Source: Candidatus Woesearchaeota archaeon (GTDB lineage: Archaea > Nanobdellota > Nanobdellia > Woesearchaeales > UBA11576). Taken from it: 12,609 nucleotides of DNA. Positions 1 through 5,694 of the stretch are shown here, in pieces; position 1 is the stretch's first letter, and each line of letters starts with the position of its first letter. Below the pieces are notes generated by a model that was not told the origin of the DNA, did not search any database, and worked only from the letters and a program-made list of their open reading frames with translations. The stretch lies in NCBI GenBank assembly GCA_030591125.1, contig JAUVBP010000012.1:1-12609 (forward strand), given 5' to 3'. Position numbers and translations under genes: made by a program.

Positions 1-272
1 ATCATCTCCGGGATTTCCTGAAGAAGAAGCTTGTGTCTTGCGTCGCTGTTGATGTGCGTCCTGGTGAACGGGAGCGCGAGAAGGAATATGTGCAGGAGTT
101 CGATGCAGAGATACTTAGGCTGGTGCCTGATGCGAGTGATGCCGTGCTGTTTGTTCAGGCCCTTAAGTTGCGGGCGAATGTCTTGACGCGGGACAAGCAT
201 CATCTGTTCACGACAAGAGCAGAGAATTATCTTAATGAGTATGGTGTGCAGGTATTGAATGAATTGCCTTGA
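1..272 (+). CDS. PIN-domain endoribonuclease-like protein, C-terminal part (5' end outside window)
   Basis: The reading frame is open from the window edge (first full codon at base 3), so the GTG at 33 is probably internal and only about the last 89 residues are present. The visible part ends like a PIN domain: an acidic residue in SDAVLFVQAL (codon 138-140), then VLTRDKHHLF with the terminal Asp, and a C-terminal YGVQVLN strand. PIN domains use three or four acidic residues to hold Mg/Mn and cleave RNA; family members include VapC toxins and rRNA-processing nucleases such as Nob1 and Utp24. The first catalytic acids lie upstream and cannot be checked. No antitoxin is seen downstream, so toxin versus RNA-processing role cannot be decided. 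The gene is followed by a T-rich stretch and then a non-coding gap. Confidence 0.65.
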   Translation, partial: HLRDFLKKKLVSCVAVDVRPGEREREKEYVQEFDAEILRLVPDASDAVLFVQALKLRANVLTRDKHHLFTTRAENYLNEYGVQVLNELP

Positions 273-301
273 TCCTTTTCTGTTCCAGTTCTTCTTTTTT
301 G
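273..301 (+). terminator. T-rich archaeal-type terminator after the PIN gene
   Basis: Directly after the stop codon the plus strand becomes pyrimidine-rich and ends in TTCTTCTTTTTT (about 289-300). Archaeal transcription commonly ends at such T-tracts without a hairpin. No GC stem precedes it. The call rests on composition and position only. Confidence 0.4.
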
Positions 302-517
302 ACGCAGCACTAAAGCCTGCTTTCGCTTAGCTCGCTTTGCTCACTAAGCTCCAGGACGCCGACGCATGCTTGAGGTCGAAATGGTTAAGTTTCGCCGCAG
401 GCGTTCCCTATTTATTGATTGCATTTCTAGACCCTGATGCATGCTGATTGGCGTCACCGGCTTTATTGCTGCTTGTATTTGCGGCAACGGTCATAAAACA
501 GAAACTAGTCGGGTTGA
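302..517. other. Gene-free stretch with several possible RNA stems
   Basis: No convincing ORF lies here. Inverted repeats are frequent: GCTTAG (325-330) with CTAAGC (344-349); GACGCC (355-360) with GGCGTC (450-455), enclosing GCATGC (364-369) with GCATGC (439-444); CGAAA (377-381) with TTTCG (390-394); and CGCC (393-396) with GGCG (400-403). The two nested stems at 355-369 and 439-455 would close a domain of about 100 nt. The stretch looks GC-richer than other gaps in the window. It may be a non-coding RNA, a repeat unit, or the 3' region of the minus-strand gene that ends at 518. No known RNA family is recognised, and no clear promoter is seen. Confidence 0.3.
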
Positions 518-886
518 TCAAGTGTGTGTAGACTCGCTTTTCGTATGATATTCTTCGAATTTCTCTACAGTCAGCAGAGTATCAATAGAGGAATGATCCG
601 GGTCAAATCCCTCTCCGAGCCTGTTGCCTGCAATCAGCTCACCGCCATAGTCGACAGCTGACCTGACGTAATCCGTAATCTCTCTAATCATGTCTGGCTG
701 TTCCTGCCCTCTCTCGATCGCATGATCCAATACAGAACCTAAAAATCTATAATAAAGAACATTCACTCTCTTATCTGATGATCCATCAACGATAGTTCTT
801 TTTATCTCAGTGAGTCTTCCAAGCATTTCTGGATAAGCACCTTGTAGAAATCTATAATGATTATTGATCCAATCGTTTTCTGTCAT
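518..886 (-). CDS. Small orphan helical protein (122 aa)
   Basis: I do not recognise this protein. It is soluble, mixed-charge and apparently mostly helical, with no signal peptide, membrane segment, Cys residue or metal motif. The frame extends upstream to an ATG at 922, but MTENDW at 886 is preferred. The extra 12 residues are hydrophobic and encoded by the T-rich promoter and terminator DNA, and a TATA-like run at 905-920 lies about 27 bases upstream of 886, as expected for a leaderless transcript. No Shine-Dalgarno is seen at either start. It lies downstream of the large surface protein on the same strand but probably has its own promoter. Its length and open frame support a real gene; its function is unknown. 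Confidence 0.6.
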   Translation of the reverse strand: MTENDWINNHYRFLQGAYPEMLGRLTEIKRTIVDGSSDKRVNVLYYRFLGSVLDHAIERGQEQPDMIREITDYVRSAVDYGGELIAGNRLGEGFDPDHSSIDTLLTVEKFEEYHTKSESTHT

Positions 887-904
887 TTTCGTCGTAGGGG
901 TCAA

Positions 905-931
905 CAATAAAAAATAAATCAATTAAAAAAA
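905..931 (-). terminator. T7 tract ending the surface-protein gene, overlapping the next gene's TATA region
   Basis: Read on the minus strand, the stop codon of the surface-protein gene (932-934) is followed immediately by seven T residues (925-931), a typical archaeal terminator. Further on, GATTTATTTTTTATTG (905-920) resembles a TATA box about 27 bases before the ATG at 886. One compact T-rich stretch therefore seems to end one gene and start the next. Confidence 0.45.
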
Positions 932-3097
932 TTAAATCTTAGGCTTCGACAGCGCGTATACAAGCGTAACCACGATGCCGACTATCACCAGTATACTCAA
1001 CAGTGAAAGCACTGCCAGGTATGCACCAGAGTCCTTGAAAGCTCCAGAGTCTGACGTGGTGTCAGTCACTCTTGCAGGACCTGTAGCGACAACCCTTGAG
1101 CCTGATCTTGAACTCTCCAGCTGTGAAGCGGTACCGCTCATTACAACATCAACTGTTGAAGGTGTGCTGGTGCTTGTCGAACTCTGACTTGATGTGCCTG
1201 AAGCCTGACTCGAGCTTGACTGTGAAGATGTCGAGCTTGAGGTGCTGCTTGTCGAGCTTGAGATTGTGCCGCTGCACGTGACAGTCACTTCGATGTCAGC
1301 CTCATCAGTCTGCGAATTACCATCATCCCTGAACAGTTTGGCTATGATCGGATAGTTTCCAGGTGCCATGTCAGCAGGGACGTCAACATCCAGGTGGTAG
1401 TTGAACTCCACACAATCATCATCATCCCTGTCCATGGCGTCGCAGTCAGCGTCATCATCATAAGCACCCATCTCGAACTCTTCTCTTATGCTGATGCCGA
1501 ACTGTGAGCTCTCTACCTTAAGGACGACTTCATCATCAGTCTTCTCACCGATCGATCTTCCATCGATATATATCCTGAAAGACCTTCCGCATTCAACTTG
1601 TGAAGGTGAATCGAACCTCATGAAGATGAAATCTGCCTTGTTCTCCCTGTCGACATTGATAGAGAAGTTGAAGAATGCCCTGTGTGAAGCGCCGTTCTCA
1701 TCCTCTGCCTCTGCGACCAGCTCTACAGTGAGCTTGCCAGAGTCAGAATCCCAATCAATATTGTCATCATCGAAATCGATCTCTTCAAGGTCACTCTTGT
1801 CACCAGCATCAAGGTCGATGTCAAGGTCTCCCTCGATATTGTCCCCATCTTCGCCAGCGCCGAAGAATATGACGTTGATCTCGATATCGTTCATCTCTCC
1901 TTCATCATAATCATCGTCAAAGAGGTTCTCTACCTTGACCTCTATAGCGAAAGTATCACCTGGCCTTGCATCATCATCTGCAGTGCTGCCGTCGTCCATA
2001 GTGTCCCATGAACTGTCATCTATGCTGACCTTGACAGTGTCGAACTCAAGCATCGATTCTGCATCGGTCATTATATCTGAACTTGCGTTCACTTCGTTGG
2101 ATGTGAATACAAGTGTTCCGACAGTATCGACTCCAGAATCTGCATTGAGCGGGACCATGGTGTGTACTGTGACCATGAACTGTCCGCCAGGTATCAGTGT
2201 GCCTGGTACAGCGCCTGTGACTACTGTGTCTGCGCCTGTTGAAGATAGCGTGATCCCTGTAATCACAAGATCACCATTGTTGGTTATCGTGGCATCTGTC
2301 GAGACATTCACATCCCTTTCACTCTCTGCATGCTGTATAGCAGGAAGAGATACTGAGTAGATAGGTGCAGTCACTACAACATTAAGTGTGATGCTCTGGT
2401 CGACTCCATCATATGAAAGGTCTACCTGTCCTGTGTAAGTACCCGTAGGCTGTACAGCAGAAGGGCTGAATGAGATTGCAAAAGTATTGCCTGACCCATG
2501 CGCGACTACAAGGTTTCCTGTAGTGCTGCCTGAGACTGCCAGATTGTTTGTGCCTGAAGTGAAAGGGCTTGTCACTGTGTATGACAGGCTGTTCATGTCA
2601 GCATTACCTGTGTTGGTAACTGAGACTGTTATCTGTCCTGAAGCGCTCTGCACTATTGAAGGTGTGTCCGCAGAAGCTGCGTATGAAGGGACTTCATTCA
2701 CAGTAAGGGTGACTGTTGCAGCATCATTGTTCGTGCTGTTCAGTGTAGCATTGATCAGTCCTATGTACGTACCTGCTTTTTGGCCTGAAGGTATGGTAAG
2801 TATGATTGCTGAAGGAGAGCTTGCACCTGCAGTCAGATCGAATGTGGCAGGGTTAAGCATCAGTGCGCTGGCAGGGATGGTGTCAGATCCTGATGTCAGG
2901 TCTGTGGCACTCATCGCAATGCCTGTAAGATCAGAACTTCCGGTGTTCGCTACAGTCACTAATTCTGTAGAGTTTATTGCCCCAGGATTACCTGAAAGTG
3001 CGACATTCGTCTCCTGTATATTGACGTTGCCTATTGCAGCAACGCTGAAAACAAGCGCCAATGCCATTATAAGGTGTAAAAAAAGCTTTTTTACCAT
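932..3097 (-). CDS. Secreted, membrane-anchored surface protein with CARDB/NEW3-like repeats and Asp-rich domain (721 aa)
   Basis: Probable cell-envelope protein. Residues 1-22 form a signal peptide (MVKKLFLHLIMALALVF, cleavage near AIG). Three beta-rich repeats of about 100-115 residues follow (about 20-137, 138-246, 247-350), each with an NTG/NNG-type turn (VANTGSSDLTGI, VTNTGNADMNSL, ITNNGDLVITGI) as in CARDB/NEW3-type domains. Residues about 355-607 are strongly acidic, with runs such as DDDADCDAMDRDDDDC that could bind calcium, and four Cys that could pair. A Ser/Thr-rich linker (about 610-647) suggests glycosylation. One transmembrane helix (about 690-715) ends in YALSKPKI, leaving a tiny cytoplasmic tail. 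The ATG at 3097 is chosen over the TTG at 3106: a GGAGG (3108-3112) lies 11 bases before the ATG but only 2 before the TTG. Family naming is by pattern only. An S-layer-like or adhesin role is inferred. Confidence 0.75.
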   Translation of the reverse strand: MVKKLFLHLIMALALVFSVAAIGNVNIQETNVALSGNPGAINSTELVTVANTGSSDLTGIAMSATDLTSGSDTIPASALMLNPATFDLTAGASSPSAIILTIPSGQKAGTYIGLINATLNSTNNDAATVTLTVNEVPSYAASADTPSIVQSASGQITVSVTNTGNADMNSLSYTVTSPFTSGTNNLAVSGSTTGNLVVAHGSGNTFAISFSPSAVQPTGTYTGQVDLSYDGVDQSITLNVVVTAPIYSVSLPAIQHAESERDVNVSTDATITNNGDLVITGITLSSTGADTVVTGAVPGTLIPGGQFMVTVHTMVPLNADSGVDTVGTLVFTSNEVNASSDIMTDAESMLEFDTVKVSIDDSSWDTMDDGSTADDDARPGDTFAIEVKVENLFDDDYDEGEMNDIEINVIFFGAGEDGDNIEGDLDIDLDAGDKSDLEEIDFDDDNIDWDSDSGKLTVELVAEAEDENGASHRAFFNFSINVDRENKADFIFMRFDSPSQVECGRSFRIYIDGRSIGEKTDDEVVLKVESSQFGISIREEFEMGAYDDDADCDAMDRDDDDCVEFNYHLDVDVPADMAPGNYPIIAKLFRDDGNSQTDEADIEVTVTCSGTISSSTSSTSSSTSSQSSSSQASGTSSQSSTSTSTPSTVDVVMSGTASQLESSRSGSRVVATGPARVTDTTSDSGAFKDSGAYLAVLSLLSILVIVGIVVTLVYALSKPKI

Positions 3098-3561
3098 TTT
3101 CTTCAAGCCCTCCGAAATATAATATCGTTATTACGTGTAATTGTGATTCATAATGTCAAGGGAGTATCAGAACTCGCCTTAAGGCCTTATAAAACACTAT
3201 CCCCCCTTTATTCTACAAAAAACGCATTGTGGTCGGTCTTTTGTTATTAAAGAATAGTGTCACGTCTCTATTTATATATTTCTGTTATGCTCAAAAATTC
3301 TATCAGAAATTTTTGGCATCCTAAAAATCTGTCTGTCAAAACGAGTGTCAAGGTATATTAGGTATCTATATTCGGGTTGAGGTGTGACGCTCGTGACGGA
3401 TTTTTATGATTGAGGTGTTGTTTCTGGATTCGGGCAATTATCCTAAAATCATATGAATTCGGGGTCTATTCTATTCATCCGCAATAGATTTCGTGAAATT
3501 GTCGCTTTTGATAAAAAATTGTATCAAAGTTTTAATATTCTCGCAGGACATACTATATACA
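3098..3561. other. Divergent intergenic region, AT-rich, with TATA boxes, a hairpin and short repeats
   Basis: No credible ORF is seen. On the minus strand, GTTTTATAAGG (3184-3194) and a near-symmetric TATTTATATATTT (3269-3281) are TATA candidates for the surface protein, and GATATTATATTT (3114-3125) is another close to its start. A perfect 8-bp inverted repeat, CAAAAATT (3292-3299) with AATTTTTG (3308-3315), could form a hairpin. CCTTAAGG and AAGGCCTT overlap at 3178-3188. ATTCGGG occurs at 3370, 3428 and 3457, and TTGAGGTGT at 3377 and 3410. The plus-side end carries TTTTAATATT (3529-3538), about 27 bases before the GGDEF gene's ATG, fitting a leaderless start. No c-di-GMP riboswitch core was recognised by eye. 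Confidence 0.4.
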
Positions 3562-4410
3562 ATGACCTCGCTAAAGGGTCCTTTTTCAGGGCGTGATTCA
3601 GACAGCAGCTTAGAGAATAAGCTGTCGGACGGGCAACCGCTGAAGGCGGAGACCATGGATGAAGCAGCAGACCTTCTGCGATGCCTCATCGCCAGCAATA
3701 TGCCTGAAGAGTACAAGGAGGCCAGCAACCATCTACTTGATTACATCGTTGAGACCGGGAATTCCAGTCTTGATGCAGCAAGACACGATGCGATGACAGG
3801 CCTCTACAACCAGGGCTATTTTCTTGATACGCTGGAGAAGGAAGTGAACCGGTGCTCCCATAATGGGAGCACATTCTCTTTAGTATTGTTCGATCTTGAT
3901 AATCTGAAAGCCCTGAATGATTCTCATGGACATGCATTCGGAGACAAGGCCATCAAGAAAGCAGCAGAAGTGCTGAGGAAAGAGACGCGATTGTCTGATA
4001 CCTGCGCGCGTTATGGCGGCGATGAGTATGCAGTGATATTACCATCGACTTCCGTCGAGGATGCGCAGTACATGTGCCAGAGGGTGCGTGCTTATCTCAA
4101 TCGTATACAGTTCCTGCACAATGGAGAGGAGAAGAGGATCGGAGCGAGCTTCGGCATAAGGTCGTATGATCCTTCGGTCAGTGCTTCGGAGCTGTTCAGG
4201 CAGGCAGATGATGCTCTCTATCATTCAAAGGGAGAGGGGAAAAATGTGATCACCGTGTATTCAAAAGAGGTGGAGCTCGCGAAGAGGAGACGGCAATCAG
4301 AGCAGGGCGTAGGTGACAGTGATGAACGCGGGCTTTCAGATACCGATGAGAGAGATGTTGAAGTGTTGTGTCGGGATTATGTGCGTGGTGAAGTGACGAA
4401 AGTCGCTTAG
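3562..4410 (+). CDS. Soluble GGDEF-domain protein, probable diguanylate cyclase (282 aa)
   Basis: The GGDEF fold starts near residue 74 (HDAMTGLYNQGYF), followed by the metal-site region VLFDLDNLKALNDSHGHAFG (D111, N119, D120) and the active-site signature ARYGGDEYAVILP (GGDEY at 152-156; Tyr replaces the usual Phe and is tolerated in active enzymes). An RxxD inhibitory site sits exactly five residues upstream (R143-D146). Domain-end features (GASFGIRSY, ADDALYHSKGEGKN) are intact. These suggest synthesis of c-di-GMP from two GTP with product inhibition. Residues 1-72 are short and helical with no recognised sensor, and there is no membrane segment. A charged tail follows residue 236. The frame extends to a GTG at 3493, but ATG 3562 is preferred because of a TATA-like TTTTAATATT 24-33 bases upstream. 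It is co-directional with the peptide/radical SAM genes 90 bases downstream. GGDEF proteins are rare in archaea, so transfer from bacteria is plausible. Confidence 0.85.
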   Translation: MTSLKGPFSGRDSDSSLENKLSDGQPLKAETMDEAADLLRCLIASNMPEEYKEASNHLLDYIVETGNSSLDAARHDAMTGLYNQGYFLDTLEKEVNRCSHNGSTFSLVLFDLDNLKALNDSHGHAFGDKAIKKAAEVLRKETRLSDTCARYGGDEYAVILPSTSVEDAQYMCQRVRAYLNRIQFLHNGEEKRIGASFGIRSYDPSVSASELFRQADDALYHSKGEGKNVITVYSKEVELAKRRRQSEQGVGDSDERGLSDTDERDVEVLCRDYVRGEVTKVA

Positions 4411-4441
4411 GGATCCTGTTCAGCAGGACAGTGGGAGTGCA

Positions 4442-4491
4442 GCATATTATGAGATAGAGTTCAAGCCCTATCTTTTGCATAAACATGGAGG
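4442..4491 (+). promoter_or_regulatory. Possible TATA box and strong Shine-Dalgarno of the small peptide gene
   Basis: GCATATTATGA (4442-4452) is a weak TATA candidate that would place a start near 4472. GGAGG at 4487-4491 is a perfect Shine-Dalgarno core, 9 bases before the ATG at 4501. Most neighbouring genes lack such a strong site, which argues that the short ORF is deliberately and efficiently translated. The TATA assignment is much weaker than the SD. Confidence 0.5.
4453..4476 (+). terminator. Hairpin followed by TTTT between the GGDEF gene and the peptide gene
   Basis: GATAGAG (4453-4459) and CCCTATC (4466-4472) can form a stem of six pairs with one mismatch around a 6-nt loop, followed directly by TTTT. 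A smaller stem, TCCTG (4414-4418) with CAGGA (4423-4427), lies just after the GGDEF stop. The structure could terminate the GGDEF transcript or be a leader element for the peptide gene 25 bases downstream. Its function is inferred from shape and position. Confidence 0.35.
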
Positions 4492-4500
4492 AATTTTAGG

Positions 4501-4590
4501 ATGGAAAAAGAAAATGAGACGAGTATGCCCCTTAAAGGGCACCTTAATGACTGCCCGTTAGGCGATTTTGAGACGGACTGTAATTGTTAA
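4501..4590 (+). CDS. Candidate RiPP or cofactor precursor peptide (29 aa)
   Basis: A short ORF of 29 codons and a stop. It begins MEKENETSMP, an acidic polar stretch that could serve as a leader, and ends in the Cys/Asp-rich segment DCPLGDFETDCNC, with Cys at 18, 27 and 29 (the C-terminal residue). A perfect GGAGG lies 9 bases upstream, a T-tract follows the stop, and a radical SAM/SPASM gene starts 18 bases downstream; this is the usual architecture of a RiPP precursor beside its maturase. The alternation of Cys with Asp/Glu (D17, D22, E24, D26) recalls substrates in which radical SAM/SPASM enzymes link Cys sulfur to carbon, but the bond type here is unknown. There is no Tyr, so it is not PqqA- or MftA-like. 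It could instead be a regulatory leader peptide or a small Zn-binding protein. The gene is too short for most annotation pipelines. Confidence 0.65.
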   Translation: MEKENETSMPLKGHLNDCPLGDFETDCNC

Positions 4591-4605
4591 TTTTTTTTAT
4601 TTTTT
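4591..4605 (+). terminator. T-tract between peptide and radical SAM genes (possible partial terminator)
   Basis: Immediately after the peptide stop come eight T, one A and six T, ending 3 bases before the radical SAM ATG. Archaeal RNA polymerase terminates at such tracts. If read-through is partial, this would yield more peptide mRNA than enzyme mRNA, a common need in RiPP operons. No Shine-Dalgarno is visible for the radical SAM gene, so its translation may be weak or coupled. Confidence 0.45.
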
Positions 4606-4608
4606 AAA

Positions 4609-5682
4609 ATGGTCAAATACCTAGTCTTTGAAGTCACGGGAAAATGTAATCTGAGATGCAAGTACTGTTATAATTCCAGATATGCTGAAGAAGAACAACT
4701 GAAGACTGAGCTCACTACTGATAGGATCAAATCAATCTTATCTGAAGCAGAAGAGTCAGGCTTTGGCCTGGTCGCGTTCTCTGGAGGAGAACCATTCCTG
4801 AGAGGGGACCTGATGGAACTCATAAGATTCTCTCCACTCCCGGTCAGCGTACTGACTAATGGGGATATGATAACCAAGGCACAGATTGAAGAGTTAAGCC
4901 GCATCGATAACTTCAAGGAGTTGCGCTTCAGTCTTGATGGGTTCAAAGCTCATGATTCTGTAAGGGAGAACAGCGACCATAAGAGGATAATCGACAACAT
5001 CCAGTTTGCACGTTCACTTGACATCAACGTATCTATCAATACTATGATCACCAGTTACAATCTCTCTGAACTTCAAACACTATATGATCTCATCGATTCA
5101 AGCCTTAGAGGGATCATGTGGCGCTTGGATGTGCCTTTGATCATGGGTCGCTACAGATCATTCGAGAAAGAGCTCGCTGTCCAGGAAGGACTATTGTTTG
5201 AGGAGCTGAAAAAACTGATATCGAGATACTCTGCAGAGAGACCTGACTTCAGGATGATAATTGCGAACATATTCAAATCAAATCTTGAAGAGTCTGGATT
5301 CTACGAGCATAGCATGACAGAACACCCTTGTGATTATGCGTTGGGTTCCCTGACTGTGAGATCCAATGGGGATGTCTCTTTCTGCCCTTCATTGAGCCTG
5401 ATTTTCGGAAACGTGCAATCTTCATCCTTGGCAGATATCATGAGGAGCGACAAGTATCTGGAATTCACCAGGCTCAAGATCAAGAACATCGAGGGCTGTA
5501 TCGATTGCAATTACTTACGTATATGCGGGACTGGTTGCAGGGCAGATGCTTATGAAGACACTGGGAGCATCACGGGTAAAGATGAGTCTGCATGTGTCCA
5601 TTTTGCGCGATTTGAGAAGCACATATTGCCTATATTGTCTGAAAACCTGAATGAACAGTTCGGTGCATTATTGAATGATTGA
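4609..5682 (+). CDS. Radical SAM/SPASM peptide-modifying enzyme (357 aa)
   Basis: The protein starts directly with the radical SAM core. CNLRCKYC (C13, C17, C20) binds the SAM-cleaving 4Fe-4S cluster, and FSGGEPFLRGDL (57-68) gives the GGEP motif that helps hold SAM. A complete SPASM domain follows: C241-x12-G254-x4-C259, then C297-x2-C300-x5-C306-x3-C310, and C329, enough for two auxiliary clusters. This family includes PqqE, MftC, QhpD and sactisynthases, which make C-C or thioether bonds on peptides, as well as anaerobic sulfatase maturases and tungsten-cofactor oxidoreductase maturases. There is no N-terminal RiPP recognition element, because the first cluster Cys is residue 13. The next gene begins 12 bases downstream, so the two probably share an mRNA. 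The 29-aa ORF immediately upstream is the natural candidate substrate. Enzyme family is confident; substrate is inferred. Confidence 0.92.
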   Translation: MVKYLVFEVTGKCNLRCKYCYNSRYAEEEQLKTELTTDRIKSILSEAEESGFGLVAFSGGEPFLRGDLMELIRFSPLPVSVLTNGDMITKAQIEELSRIDNFKELRFSLDGFKAHDSVRENSDHKRIIDNIQFARSLDINVSINTMITSYNLSELQTLYDLIDSSLRGIMWRLDVPLIMGRYRSFEKELAVQEGLLFEELKKLISRYSAERPDFRMIIANIFKSNLEESGFYEHSMTEHPCDYALGSLTVRSNGDVSFCPSLSLIFGNVQSSSLADIMRSDKYLEFTRLKIKNIEGCIDCNYLRICGTGCRADAYEDTGSITGKDESACVHFARFEKHILPILSENLNEQFGALLND

Positions 5683-5694
5683 TCGGTGTAAGAT

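Noticed and set aside
409..495. 28-codon minus-strand ORF downstream of the 122-aa gene
   Set aside because: No SD or promoter, and it overlaps the foldable stretch; more likely non-coding.
2487..3122. Long plus-strand open frame (211 codons) opposite the surface-protein gene
   Set aside because: It mirrors the biased Thr/Ser/Val codons of the minus-strand gene, has no promoter or SD, and its composition is that of an antisense shadow.
3107..3561. A c-di-GMP riboswitch upstream of the GGDEF gene
   Set aside because: None of the conserved GEMM core segments could be recognised by eye.
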